DNA from: Salinispora vitiensis | GTDB taxonomy: Bacteria > Actinomycetota > Actinomycetes > Mycobacteriales > Micromonosporaceae | Reading direction: 5' to 3' | Length of the DNA stretch: 64,000 nt | Assembly: GCF_000378825.1 (NCBI RefSeq) | Contig: NZ_KB900388.1 | Location: 4,905,901-4,969,900, forward strand | Shown here: positions 1 to 8,361 of the stretch, one piece after another | Position numbering within the stretch: position 1 is the stretch's first letter | How the letters are laid out: each line of letters begins with the position of its first letter | The notes under the pieces: model-generated | What the model was told of the DNA's origin: nothing | Seen by the model: only the letters and a program-made list of their open reading frames with translations | Databases searched by the model: none | Translations under genes and position numbers: made by a program

Positions 1-256
1 GGGTCACGGCGAAGGACACGACGAAGCCGACCACCTTCATCGTGTTCGGGAAGCGTTGGTACAGCCGCCGTCGGGCCTGCCACACCTGCCACCGGCGGCG
101 CAGGGCGGTGGCACCCGGGAGCGCGAGCAGTGCGGTGGCGATCCGGTCTCCAGCCGTGCGCCGAGCGGGCGGTGGGTCGAGCATCCAGGCGGGGAGACTG
201 GGCGGCTGCTCCGGCTGGTGCAGCCGCGGGAACCGGCTCTGGCTCTGGGGCGACAT
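1..256 (-). CDS. hypothetical protein, N-terminal part (runs off left edge)
   Basis: The first 85 codons of a minus-strand protein are visible. The ATG at 256 is preceded by GGAGG (minus strand of 266-270), nine bases upstream, which fixes the start. The N-terminus is rich in Pro and Gln for about 45 residues. It is followed by an Arg-rich stretch (LRRRWQVWQARRRLYQRF) and then a hydrophobic run (VVGFVVSFAVT) at the window edge, which looks like the start of a membrane helix. I do not recognise a family from this part. It is divergent from truB across a 147-base gap. Confidence 0.6.
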   Translation of the reverse strand, partial: MSPQSQSRFPRLHQPEQPPSLPAWMLDPPPARRTAGDRIATALLALPGATALRRRWQVWQARRRLYQRFPNTMKVVGFVVSFAVT

Positions 257-403
257 GGATACGAACCTCCGGTGGGCTAGATGCCCCTTCGTAGCAGTAG
301 GTGTCAATGCGACTCGTCGCGGAAGGAGCGGGTGGGTGGCACGGACGTCCGAGTGGGCGTCCCGGTGCCGGCCGGGCCCGCCCGTCTGGCAGGCTTGGCG
401 GTC

Positions 404-1288
404 GTGAGCGCAGACGGACTGATCGTGGTCGACAAGCCCGGCGGCATGACATCGCACGACGTGGTGGCGCGGGTGCGCCGGCTGGCCCGGACCCGGCGGG
501 TCGGGCACGGTGGCACGCTCGACCCGATGGCTACCGGGGTCCTGGTCCTCGGCGTAGGGCGAGCCACCCGGCTGCTGACCTACGTCATCGGGGCCGGCAA
601 GAGCTACGCCGCCACGATTCGGCTGGGACAGGCGACGGTCACCGATGACGCCGAGGGGGATGTGATCTCCAGCGCCCCGGCTGGTCAGGTGAGCGAGGAG
701 GCGGTTCGGGCCGTGCTGGCGGCGCAGACCGGTGCGGTGGACCAGGTGCCGAGCGCGGTCAGCGCCATCAAGATCGACGGTCAGCGGGCGTACCGCCGCG
801 TTCGGGAGGGGGCCAGTGTTGACCTGCCGCCCCGGCGGGTCACCATCTCCCAGCTCGACGTACGGGCGCTGCGGCGCGACGAGCCGGACGTGGTGGACGT
901 GGACGTGGACGTCACCTGCTCCTCCGGCACGTACGTGCGGGCGATCGCCCGGGACGCCGGCCAGGCGCTCGGCGTCGGCGGGCACCTCACCGCACTGCGG
1001 CGTACCGCCGTGGGCGGTTTCACCCTGGCCGAGGCCGCTACCCTCGATGAGCTGGAGCGCCGGGTACCCGAGGTGGTCACGCTCTCCCTCGCGGCGGCGG
1101 CCGACCGGTTCTTCCCGCGCCGGGAGGCGACCGCCGAGGAGGAGCGGGTGCTCTCCCACGGCGGTCCGTTGGACCCGGCGGGGATCGACGGCCCGTACGC
1201 CGTCTTCGGCCCGGCGGGCGGGTTGGTCGCTATCGTCAGCGAGCGGGCCGGTCGGGCCCGTGCCGAGATCGTGCTGGCCCCGGCCTGA
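404..1288 (+). CDS. truB: tRNA pseudouridine(55) synthase TruB
   Basis: Converts U55 of the tRNA T-loop to pseudouridine in the cytoplasm. The signature HGGTLDPMATGVL is present, with the catalytic Asp at residue 40 of the chosen start; the N-terminal DKPGGMTSHDVV strand is also typical. GTG 404 (VSADGLIVVDKPGG) is chosen because TruB proteins normally begin a few residues before this strand. The open frame continues upstream to 281, but that extension (Cys/Arg-rich) does not resemble the family. No strong Shine-Dalgarno precedes GTG 404. The length of 294 aa is usual for actinobacterial TruB. It is followed 38 bases later by ribF on the same strand, the common actinobacterial order. Confidence 0.93.
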   Translation: MSADGLIVVDKPGGMTSHDVVARVRRLARTRRVGHGGTLDPMATGVLVLGVGRATRLLTYVIGAGKSYAATIRLGQATVTDDAEGDVISSAPAGQVSEEAVRAVLAAQTGAVDQVPSAVSAIKIDGQRAYRRVREGASVDLPPRRVTISQLDVRALRRDEPDVVDVDVDVTCSSGTYVRAIARDAGQALGVGGHLTALRRTAVGGFTLAEAATLDELERRVPEVVTLSLAAAADRFFPRREATAEEERVLSHGGPLDPAGIDGPYAVFGPAGGLVAIVSERAGRARAEIVLAPA

Positions 1289-1326
1289 CGGCGCGGCGGT
1301 CGGGACAGCGACAGGGGAGGAGCGTT

Positions 1327-2256
1327 ATGCAGCGGTGGCGGGGGTACGACGCGGCGCCCGGCGGTTGGGGCCGGTCGGTCGTCACCATCGGGGTCTTCGA
1401 CGGCGTGCACCGGGGGCACCAGGCGATCATCGGGCACGCGGCGGCGCGGGCTCGCGAACTCGGCGTCAAGTCGGTGGTGGTCACCTTCGATCCGCACCCC
1501 GCCGAGGTGGTGCGTCCGGGTTCGCACCCGGCGGTGCTCACCGAGCCGGCCCGGAAGGCCGAGTTGATCGAGGCGCTCGGCGTGGACGTGCTCTGCGTGG
1601 TGCCGTTCACCCCGGACTTCTCCCGGCTGTCGGCGGAGGCGTTCGCGCACGACGTTCTGGTCGAGCACCTGCACGCCGCGCTGGTCGTGGTGGGGGAGAA
1701 CTTCCGGTTTGGGCATCGGGCCGCGGGGGACGTGGCGCTGCTGGAGCAGCTCGGCCGGACCTTCGGCTACGCCGTCGAGGGGGCACCCCTGGTGGCCGAG
1801 GCGGGGACGGTCTTCTCCTCCACGTACATCCGGTCGTGTGTCGCCGCCGGGGACGTGGTGGCCGCTGCCAGCGCCCTGGGGCGGCCGCACCGGCTGGAGG
1901 GCGTGGTGGTCCGCGGCGACGGGCGCGGTCGCGAGCTGGGCTTCCCCACCGCGAATCTGCTCTGCCACCGGTACGCCGCGGTCCCGGCCGACGGCATCTA
2001 CGCCGCCCGCCTGGTGCGGCGGGGTCAGCGGGAGCCGCTGCGGGCGGCGGTGTCGATCGGCACGAACCCGACCTTCTCCGGCCAGGAACGGCGGGTCGAG
2101 GCGTACGTGCTCGACTTCGACGCGGACCTGTACGGCGAGCGGCTGGCCCTGGACTTCGTGGCGCACCTGCGCGGGCAGGTCCGCTACGACTCGGTTGAGC
2201 CGTTGGTGGCCCAGATGGCCGAGGACGTCGAGCGCACCCGCCAAGCCCTGGGGTGA
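1327..2256 (+). CDS. ribF: bifunctional riboflavin kinase / FAD synthetase
   Basis: Phosphorylates riboflavin to FMN and adenylates FMN to FAD. The N-terminal FMN adenylyltransferase half carries GVFDGVHRGH (about residues 22-31), the HxGH nucleotidyltransferase motif. The C-terminal riboflavin kinase half starts near residue 180 and carries GRGRELGFPTANL, the PTAN motif. At 309 aa the length is normal. ATG 1327 has GGGGAGG about 8 bases upstream. It lies between truB and rpsO, probably transcribed with truB. Confidence 0.95.
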   Translation: MQRWRGYDAAPGGWGRSVVTIGVFDGVHRGHQAIIGHAAARARELGVKSVVVTFDPHPAEVVRPGSHPAVLTEPARKAELIEALGVDVLCVVPFTPDFSRLSAEAFAHDVLVEHLHAALVVVGENFRFGHRAAGDVALLEQLGRTFGYAVEGAPLVAEAGTVFSSTYIRSCVAAGDVVAAASALGRPHRLEGVVVRGDGRGRELGFPTANLLCHRYAAVPADGIYAARLVRRGQREPLRAAVSIGTNPTFSGQERRVEAYVLDFDADLYGERLALDFVAHLRGQVRYDSVEPLVAQMAEDVERTRQALG

Positions 2257-2321
2257 GCACGGAAGGTGATCCGGTTCGACACCCCGGTCCGCCCCTGGCC
2301 CGGAGCTTCCGAACCGGCTGG

Positions 2322-2327
2322 TAGCCT
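2322..2327 (+). promoter_or_regulatory. possible -10 element (TAGCCT) for rpsO
   Basis: TAGCCT matches the actinobacterial TANNNT -10 pattern and would start an rpsO transcript about 150 nt before the ATG, including the hairpin at 2404-2433. No convincing -35 is seen 16-19 bases upstream, so the call is weak. Confidence 0.3.
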
Positions 2328-2403
2328 GACAGGGACGTCGGCCGACCGACGTGGGTCCTGGCGTGCCTGCACGACGCCGCGGGTGCGAGGACCGTCCGCC
2401 GCC

Positions 2404-2433
2404 GGGCTTCGCCCGGCCATCCGGGCGAAGCCC
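2404..2433 (+). promoter_or_regulatory. perfect 13-bp hairpin in rpsO leader
   Basis: Two perfect 13-base arms (2404-2416 and 2421-2433) enclose the tetraloop CCAT. The hairpin sits 46 bases before the rpsO ATG in the ribF-rpsO gap. There is no T-run, so it is not a classical intrinsic terminator. rpsO leaders are known S15-binding autoregulatory sites in several bacterial lineages with unrelated structures; this could be such a site or an attenuator, which is inference. Confidence 0.55.
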
Positions 2434-2479
2434 AACCTGGCGGACCCAAAACCGATCAACCCACCGAAACAGGGAGAAC

Positions 2480-2749
2480 ATGGCGCTCGACCAGCAGGAC
2501 AAGGCCAAGATCCGCGAGGAGTACGCGACCGTCGAGGGTGACACCGGTTCGCCGGAGGTCCAGGTGGCCGTCCTCACCAAGCGGATTGCGGGTCTGACCG
2601 AGCACCTGAAGGTGCACAAGCATGACCACCACAGCCGCCGCGGGCTGCTGCTGCTGGTCGGCCGCCGCCGTCGGCTGCTCAACTACGTGCAGAAGAAGGA
2701 CATCAACCGCTACCGGTCGCTCATCGAGCGGCTCGGTCTGCGCCGGTGA
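2480..2749 (+). CDS. rpsO: 30S ribosomal protein S15
   Basis: Primary 16S rRNA-binding protein of the small-subunit platform. The product is 89 aa, the standard length. Family hallmarks are visible: GDTGSPEVQVAVLT near residue 20, the HDHHSRRGLLLLVGRRRRLL helix region near residues 48-66, and the ending LIERLGLRR. ATG 2480 is preceded by AGGGAG; the longer frame from 2351 is leader sequence. It is followed by a hairpin and then pnp, the same order as the enterobacterial rpsO-pnp operon. Confidence 0.97.
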   Translation: MALDQQDKAKIREEYATVEGDTGSPEVQVAVLTKRIAGLTEHLKVHKHDHHSRRGLLLLVGRRRRLLNYVQKKDINRYRSLIERLGLRR

Positions 2750-2755
2750 CGTGAC

Positions 2756-2783
2756 GGGGGAGTGGCCGAACGGCTGCTCCCCC
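2756..2783 (+). terminator. hairpin terminator/attenuator between rpsO and pnp
   Basis: GGGGGAG (2756-2762) pairs with CTCCCCC (2777-2783), with an inner GCCG/CGGC stem. It begins 6 bases after the rpsO stop. There is no T-tract, common in high-GC actinobacteria. Read-through into pnp is likely partial, as for the rpsO-pnp attenuator of enterobacteria. Confidence 0.55.
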
Positions 2784-2983
2784 GCTCCGGTTCACCGCCA
2801 GAAACTCCGACAATCAGGGCCGCACGACCCCCCGACCACCGGGAGCCGGTCAGCGCACCGGTCTCCGGTAGTGGCCTCCGGGCATCCGGCACCTTGCCGA
2901 ACCGCCCGGGCGCTTCGATCGAAGACCGGCCGTCTGAGCAGCTGCGCGTCGCGGTCCGTAGACGCGAAGGAGCGCAACCACAG
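2784..2983 (+). promoter_or_regulatory. structured pnp 5' leader (candidate Actino-pnp type element)
   Basis: This 200-base leader contains a 9-bp hairpin with one bulge (GGAGCCGGT at 2842-2850 against ACCGGTCTCC at 2857-2866, loop CAGCGC) and the 12-base palindrome CTTCGATCGAAG at 2913-2924. A conserved RNA called Actino-pnp is known upstream of actinobacterial exoribonuclease genes. I infer that this leader is a candidate from position and hairpins only, since I cannot align it to that model here. Confidence 0.4.
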
Positions 2984-5347
2984 ATGACCGAGAGCAACCT
3001 CGGTACTCAGTCTCGTACCGCCACGATCGACAACGGGGCCTTCGGCACCCGTGTGATCACCTTCTCCACCGGCCGGCTGGCCCGTCAGGCCGCCGGCTCC
3101 GTCGTCGCCCAGCTCGGCGAGACGGTCGTCCTCTCCGCCACCACCGCCGGTCGGCAGCCGAAGGAGCACTTCGACTTCTTCCCGCTGACCGTCGACGTCG
3201 AGGAGCGGATGTACGCGGCGGGCCGGATCCCCGGTTCGTTCTTCCGCCGGGAGGGGCGCCCCAGCGAGGACGCGATCCTCACCTGCCGGCTGATCGACCG
3301 GCCGCTGCGCCCCTCGTTCGTCAAGGGCCTGCGCAACGAGGTCCAGGTCGTCGAGACCGTCCTGGCGCTCGACCCCAGCCACCCGTACGACGTGGTGGCC
3401 ATCAACGCCGCCTCGATGTCGACGAAGCTCTCCGGCCTGCCGTTCTCCGGCCCGATCGGGGCGACCAGGATGGCCCACATCGACGGCTCCTGGGTTGCCT
3501 TCCCGACCCACGAGGAGCTGGAGCGCGCCACCTTCGACATGGTGGTCGCCGGCCGCGCCCTGCCCGACGGCGACGTCGCGATCATGATGGTCGAGGCGGA
3601 GGCCACCGAGCACACCGCGAAGCTGGTCGCCGACGGCGCCGCCGCACCAACCGAGGAGGTCGTGGCGAGCGGGCTGGAGGCAGCCAAGCCGGCCATCCGT
3701 GAGCTGTGCCGCGCGCAGAGCGAGCTGGCCGAGGTGGCGGCGAAGCCGGTCGCCGAGTTCCCGGTCTTCCTCGACTACTCCGACGACGCGTACGACGCGG
3801 TCGCGGAGCTGGCCCGGGAGGACGTGGCCGAGGCCCTGAAGATCGCCGGCAAGGCCGACCGCGAGGAGGCCCTGGACCGGATCAAGGCCCGGGTGCTCGA
3901 GGAGCTCGGCCCGCGCTTCGAGGGTCGGGAGAAGGAGCTCTCCGCCGCGTTGCGGTCGCTGACCAAGTCCGAGGTCCGCAACCGGGTGCTGCGCGAGCAG
4001 GTCCGCATGGACGGCCGTGACCCGCGGGACATTCGCCCGCTGACCGCCGAGGTCGGGGTCCTGCCCCGGGTGCACGGTTCGGCGATCTTCGAGCGGGGCG
4101 AGACCCAGATCATGGGCGTCACCACGCTGAACATGCTCCGGATGGAGCAGTCCCTGGACACGCTCTCCCCGGAGAAGTCCAAGCGTTACATGCACAACTA
4201 CAACTTCCCGCCGTACTCGACCGGGGAGACCGGCCGGGTCGGCTCGCCGAAGCGGCGGGAGATCGGCCACGGGGCGCTCGCCGAGCGGGCCCTGATCCCG
4301 GTGCTGCCCTCGCGCGAGGAATTCCCGTACGCGATCCGGCAGGTCTCCGAGGCGCTCGGCTCCAACGGCTCGACCTCGATGGGCTCGGTCTGTGCCTCGA
4401 CGCTCGGCCTGCTCTCCGCCGGGGTGCCGCTGAAGGCGCCGGTCGCGGGCATCGCCATGGGCCTGATCTCCGACGAGGTCGAGGGCAAGACCCGGTACGT
4501 GACGCTGACCGACATCCTCGGTGCCGAGGACGCCTTCGGTGACATGGACTTCAAGGTCGCCGGTACGCCGGACTTCGTCACCGCGCTGCAGCTCGACACC
4601 AAGCTCGACGGCATCCCGTCGGACGTGCTCGCCGCGGCGCTTCAGCAGGCCTACGAGGCTCGGCAGACGATCCTGCAGGTGATGCAGGCGGCGATCGAGG
4701 CGCCGGCCACGATGAGTGACTACGCGCCGCGGGTCACCACCGTCAAGATCCCGGTGGACAAGATCGGCATGGTGATCGGCCCGAAGGGGCAGACGATCAA
4801 CGCCATCCAGGACGAGACGGGCGCCGAGATCTCGATCGAGGACGACGGCACCATCTACGTCGGCGCGACCAACGGCCCCGCGGCGCAGGCCGCGGTCGAG
4901 CGGATCAACGGGATCGCGAACCCGACCCTGCCGAAGGTGGGCGACCGCTTCCTCGGCACGGTGGTGAAGACCGCCGCCTTCGGCGCGTTCGTCTCGCTGC
5001 TGCCCGGCCGCGACGGTCTGCTGCACATCTCCAAGGTGGGCGACGGCAAGCGCGTCGAGAAGGTTGAGGACTTCCTCAACGTCGGTGACAAGGTCGAGGT
5101 GGAGATCGCCGACATCGACCAGCGGGGCAAGGTCTACCTGGACAAGGTGCGCCCGGAGGGCGCCGAGGCCCCGGCGGAGGGCGCCGGCGAGCGGCCGGCG
5201 GGTCGGGACCGGGGCGACCGGGGACCGCGCGACCGTGGTGACCGCGAGCGCGGCGGCCGGGGCCCGGACCGTGGCGACAGCGGCGAGCGTGGCGACGGCG
5301 GTGAGGGCGGCGAGTCGCGTCCGCGTCGCCGTACCCGGCGCAGCTGA
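2984..5347 (+). CDS. pnp: polyribonucleotide nucleotidyltransferase (PNPase; GPSI)
   Basis: Phosphorolytic 3'-5' exoribonuclease of the RNA-decay machinery. The 787 aa show the full order: RNase PH domain 1 from about residue 15, a helical linker, RNase PH domain 2 (GDMDFKVAGTPDF region), a KH domain near 586 (KIPVDKIGMVIGPKGQTIN) and an S1 domain from about 652 (GDRFLGTVVKTAAFGAFVSL). A C-terminal Arg/Gly/Asp-rich tail (about residues 730-787) is probably disordered. ATG 2984 is preceded by GAAGGAG. The frame is open back to 2762, but that part is the leader and has no family similarity. An M16 peptidase gene follows 50 bases later. Confidence 0.96.
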   Translation: MTESNLGTQSRTATIDNGAFGTRVITFSTGRLARQAAGSVVAQLGETVVLSATTAGRQPKEHFDFFPLTVDVEERMYAAGRIPGSFFRREGRPSEDAILTCRLIDRPLRPSFVKGLRNEVQVVETVLALDPSHPYDVVAINAASMSTKLSGLPFSGPIGATRMAHIDGSWVAFPTHEELERATFDMVVAGRALPDGDVAIMMVEAEATEHTAKLVADGAAAPTEEVVASGLEAAKPAIRELCRAQSELAEVAAKPVAEFPVFLDYSDDAYDAVAELAREDVAEALKIAGKADREEALDRIKARVLEELGPRFEGREKELSAALRSLTKSEVRNRVLREQVRMDGRDPRDIRPLTAEVGVLPRVHGSAIFERGETQIMGVTTLNMLRMEQSLDTLSPEKSKRYMHNYNFPPYSTGETGRVGSPKRREIGHGALAERALIPVLPSREEFPYAIRQVSEALGSNGSTSMGSVCASTLGLLSAGVPLKAPVAGIAMGLISDEVEGKTRYVTLTDILGAEDAFGDMDFKVAGTPDFVTALQLDTKLDGIPSDVLAAALQQAYEARQTILQVMQAAIEAPATMSDYAPRVTTVKIPVDKIGMVIGPKGQTINAIQDETGAEISIEDDGTIYVGATNGPAAQAAVERINGIANPTLPKVGDRFLGTVVKTAAFGAFVSLLPGRDGLLHISKVGDGKRVEKVEDFLNVGDKVEVEIADIDQRGKVYLDKVRPEGAEAPAEGAGERPAGRDRGDRGPRDRGDRERGGRGPDRGDSGERGDGGEGGESRPRRRTRRS

Positions 5348-5397
5348 CCGTCGGACCAGCGCACCATCCACCCCTCGTCGAACCGGGAGAGCCCTTC

Positions 5398-6810
5398 GTG
5401 AGCCGGACTGTCTCCGTACCGTCCACACCGGAACGACGGGGGGTGGCCGCGTTTCGGGGCGCTCCCGGCGGCGCGGCCAGCCGCGCCGTAACCCGTACGC
5501 TCAGCGACGACCCGTTGGGTGGCACGGTCCGCCGGACCGTGCTCCCCAGCGGGCTGCGGGTCCTCACCGAGGCCATTCCCGCGATGCGCAGCGTCTCGTT
5601 CGGCATCTGGGTGTCGGTCGGCTCCCGGGACGAGACCGGCCCCCAGTCCGGTGCCGCCCACTTCCTTGAGCACCTGCTGTTCAAGGGGACACACCGGCGG
5701 TCGGCACTGGAGATCTCGTCGGCGATCGAGGCGGTCGGCGGCGAGACCAACGCCTTCACCACGAAGGAATACACCTGCTACTACGCGCGGGTGCTCGACG
5801 ACGATCTGCCCCTCGCCATCGACGTGATGTGCGACCTGGTCGCCGACTCGGTGCTGACCCCGGAGGACGTGGAGGTCGAGCGGGGCGTGATCCTCGAGGA
5901 GATCGCCATGCACGACGACGAGCCCGGCGACGAGGTGCACGACCTCTTCGCCCGGGCCGTCTACGGTGAGCACCCGCTCGGCCGGCTGATCTCGGGGACG
6001 GAACAGACGGTCACCCCGATGACCCGGCGACAGATCCAAGGCTTCTACCGGCGGCACTACACCCCGCCCCGGATCGTCATCGCCGCCGCGGGGAACCTGG
6101 ACCACTCCAGCGTGGTCAAGCTGGTCCGGCAGGCGCTGCAGGGCACGCCGCTGGACACCGACCCGGCGGCGCCTGCGACGTACCGGAGCGCCACCCCGGC
6201 GGTACGCACGCAGCCGGCGACCACCCTGGTGGGGCCGAAGGAGACCGAGCAGGCGCATGTCGTGCTCGGCTGCGACGGCATCGATCGGCGGGATGAGCGT
6301 CGGTTCGCCCTCGGGGTGCTGAACAACATCCTCGGCGGCGGCATGTCCAGCCGGCTCTTCCAGGAGATCCGCGAGCAGCGGGGACTGGCCTACTCGGTCT
6401 ACTCCTACGCCAGCCAGCACGCCGACAGCGGCCTGTTCTCCGTCTACGCCGGCTGTGCGCCGGGTCGCGCCAACGAGGTGTTGGAGTTGATCCGTGCGGA
6501 GTTGGCCCGGATGGCCGCCGACGGACTCACCGCGGCCGAGCTGGCCCGGGGCAAGGGCATGAGCAAGGGCGCGTTCGTGCTGGGCCTGGAGGACAGTGGT
6601 TCCCGGATGAGCCGGCTGGCCAAGGGGGAGCTGCTCTACGGCGAACTGATGCCGGTGGACACCCTGTTGGCCCAGGTGGACGCGGTCACCCTGGCCGACG
6701 TGAACGCACTCGCCGCGGAGTTGCTGCGGCGCCCGATGTCGCTGGCGGTGGTGGGTCCGTTCGGCGAGTCCGACTTCGCCGCCGGAGTGACCCCGACCAC
6801 CCCCGCCTGA
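5398..6810 (+). CDS. M16 family zinc metallopeptidase (processing-peptidase-like)
   Basis: A 470-aa single-chain M16B-type peptidase. The inverted zinc motif HFLEH is at about residues 88-92, with the downstream Glu in VERGVILEEIAMHDDEP. The C-terminal half has the inactive-domain fold features, including GGGMSSRLFQEIREQRGLAYS. GTG 5398 has GGGAG about 10 bases upstream. The substrate is unknown; homologues follow pnp in most actinobacteria. The first 40 residues are Arg/Pro-rich and variable, so a later start cannot be excluded. Confidence 0.9.
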   Translation: MSRTVSVPSTPERRGVAAFRGAPGGAASRAVTRTLSDDPLGGTVRRTVLPSGLRVLTEAIPAMRSVSFGIWVSVGSRDETGPQSGAAHFLEHLLFKGTHRRSALEISSAIEAVGGETNAFTTKEYTCYYARVLDDDLPLAIDVMCDLVADSVLTPEDVEVERGVILEEIAMHDDEPGDEVHDLFARAVYGEHPLGRLISGTEQTVTPMTRRQIQGFYRRHYTPPRIVIAAAGNLDHSSVVKLVRQALQGTPLDTDPAAPATYRSATPAVRTQPATTLVGPKETEQAHVVLGCDGIDRRDERRFALGVLNNILGGGMSSRLFQEIREQRGLAYSVYSYASQHADSGLFSVYAGCAPGRANEVLELIRAELARMAADGLTAAELARGKGMSKGAFVLGLEDSGSRMSRLAKGELLYGELMPVDTLLAQVDAVTLADVNALAAELLRRPMSLAVVGPFGESDFAAGVTPTTPA

Positions 6811-6918
6811 CCACCTCCGAATCGCTGCCCCAGCCGGAGCGCCGGCACCGGGAATCCCGGGCCGCGGTCCATCGGGCGACCCCGACCCACCCGGGCGATG
6901 CTCGTGTCCCGGCTGGGA

Positions 6919-6924
6919 TAGGTT
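6919..6924 (+). promoter_or_regulatory. leaderless promoter -10 (TAGGTT) of dapB
   Basis: TAGGTT ends 7 bases before GTG 6932, which places the transcription start at or next to the start codon. No Shine-Dalgarno is present, and no clear -35 is seen. Confidence 0.5.
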
Positions 6925-6931
6925 GTCGGCT

Positions 6932-7705
6932 GTGACTGACGAGCAGGACAAGAGCGCGGACGAGCCACTCCGGGTCGGGGTGCTGGGCGCCCGTGGCCGG
7001 ATGGGCATCGAGGTGTGCAAGGCGGTGGACGCGGCCCCCGACATGGAGTTGGTGGCCATGGTCGACCAGGGCGACTGGTTGTTCAACGCCTCCGATGCCG
7101 GAGCCGAGGTGGTCGTCGACTTCACCACCCCTGACGTGGTCATGGACAACCTGCACTGGTGCATTGACCAGGGCATCAGTGCCGTGGTCGGCACCACGGG
7201 CTTCACCGAGGCGCGGCTGGAGCGGATGCGCGGCTGGCTGGCCCGCAAGCCGGGAGTGGGCGTGGTCGTCGCCCCCAACTTCGGCATCGGGGCGGTGCTG
7301 ATGATGCAGTTCGCCGAACGGGCCGCCCGCCACTTCGAGTCAGTCGAGATCATCGAGCAGCATCACCCGCGCAAGCTGGACGCGCCGAGCGGTACCGCGA
7401 CGCACACCGCGCGCCTGATCGCGGCGGCCCGCGCCGCCGCCGGTCAAGGTCCGGCACCAGACGCCACCCGGGACGAGGTGGCCGGTGCCCGCGGCTGCGA
7501 CATCGACGGCGTACGCGTGCACTCGGTCCGCGCCACCGGCCTCGTCGCCCACCAGGAGGTGCTCTTCGGCGCCACCGGCGAGACGCTGACCATCCGGCAC
7601 GATTCGTACGACCGGGCGTCCTTCATGCCCGGCGTGCTGCTGGCCGCCCGCGAGGTGCGCAACCGGCCGGGCCTGACGGTCGGCCTGGACGCCCTGCTCG
7701 ACTGA
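6932..7705 (+). CDS. dapB: 4-hydroxy-tetrahydrodipicolinate reductase
   Basis: Reduces the DapA product in the diaminopimelate/lysine pathway. At 257 aa it shows the nucleotide-binding VGVLGARGRMG near residue 15. It also has the family signature region EQHHPRKLDAPSGTA, with the catalytic His pair and the Lys. GTG 6932 is chosen over TTG 6923 because a -10 element lies 7 bases before it. dapA lies about 5 kb downstream with thyX in front, the usual actinobacterial neighbourhood. Confidence 0.95.
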   Translation: MTDEQDKSADEPLRVGVLGARGRMGIEVCKAVDAAPDMELVAMVDQGDWLFNASDAGAEVVVDFTTPDVVMDNLHWCIDQGISAVVGTTGFTEARLERMRGWLARKPGVGVVVAPNFGIGAVLMMQFAERAARHFESVEIIEQHHPRKLDAPSGTATHTARLIAAARAAAGQGPAPDATRDEVAGARGCDIDGVRVHSVRATGLVAHQEVLFGATGETLTIRHDSYDRASFMPGVLLAAREVRNRPGLTVGLDALLD

Positions 7706-7713
7706 GCGGATCG

Positions 7714-7738
7714 CCCCGGGCCGTCGGTGCGCCCGGGG
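7714..7738. terminator. bidirectional terminator between dapB and GNAT gene
   Basis: CCCCGGGC (7714-7721) pairs perfectly with GCCCGGGG (7731-7738) around a 9-base loop. It starts 9 bases after the dapB stop and lies between convergent genes. Confidence 0.6.
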
Positions 7739-7741
7739 CCG

Positions 7742-8326
7742 TCAGTGCGCCGGGGCCGGCGATTCCGCGGGGATCGCGACGTGTAGTCGTAACTGGGCGA
7801 CCAGCATGTCGTCCACGTCCAACGCGCGGGTCGCCCCGTCCGGCTCCCACCCGGTGCCGGTCAGAAACCCCCGGGTCGCCGTGTCGGCGTCGAACGCCCA
7901 CGCCACCGCGCGGGTGAATCCGTCCTCACGCCAGTGGTCCACCGCCGCGGCGAGTAGCCGGCTGCCGTGCCCGCGCCGACCCCAGCGCGGCTCGACCAGC
8001 AGGTCGGTGACCGCGACCACGTCCGGACCCAGCGCTTCGGCGGGTTCGCCGGGCGCCTGGGCCTCGACGTCGGCCGGGCCGGAGGCGGCGAATCCCACCA
8101 GATACGATTGCTCGGCCTGTTCGACGGCGACCAGCACCCGGTGGGCGGCCGAGGGCGGCTCTTGCACCGCTGCGGTCCACCGCCGGGCCAGCCACGCCTC
8201 GTCGAGGTTCGCGAGCACCTGCCGGGGCAGGATGCGGCGGTACGCGACCCGCCAGGTTGCGAGCTGGATGCGTGCGATTTCGCCGGCGTCCTGCGGACGC
8301 GCCGGGCGGACGTACCCGAGAGCCAT
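7742..8326 (-). CDS. GNAT family N-acetyltransferase
   Basis: A 194-aa acyl-CoA N-acyltransferase. The N-terminus VRPARPQDAGEIARIQLATWR is a typical GNAT beta1-alpha1. The acetyl-CoA loop is RWGRRGHGSRLLAAAV (consensus R/Q-x-x-G-x-G/A) near residues 117-132. Just before it, VVAVTDLLVEP is beta4. The substrate cannot be read from sequence. ATG 8326 has no Shine-Dalgarno but has TAGGCT 8 bases upstream, so the mRNA may be leaderless. Confidence 0.85.
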   Translation of the reverse strand: MALGYVRPARPQDAGEIARIQLATWRVAYRRILPRQVLANLDEAWLARRWTAAVQEPPSAAHRVLVAVEQAEQSYLVGFAASGPADVEAQAPGEPAEALGPDVVAVTDLLVEPRWGRRGHGSRLLAAAVDHWREDGFTRAVAWAFDADTATRGFLTGTGWEPDGATRALDVDDMLVAQLRLHVAIPAESPAPAH

Positions 8327-8334
8327 GGCACGAA

Positions 8335-8340
8335 AGCCTA
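8335..8340 (-). promoter_or_regulatory. possible leaderless promoter -10 (TAGGCT) of GNAT gene
   Basis: The minus strand reads TAGGCT, then 8 bases, then ATG 8326. The geometry predicts a leader of 0-2 nt. Confidence 0.4.
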
Positions 8341-8361
8341 CGCAGGGTGGAGGAGGCGACG

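Noticed and set aside
2792..5428. Minus-strand open frame of 878 codons over pnp
   Set aside because: It is the antisense shadow of a clear PNPase gene; long antisense frames are common in very GC-rich DNA. Its translation is Arg/His/Gly-rich with no domain.
5134..7353. Minus-strand frame of 739 codons over the M16 peptidase and dapB
   Set aside because: It crosses two well-supported genes and has no family features or ribosome-binding site.
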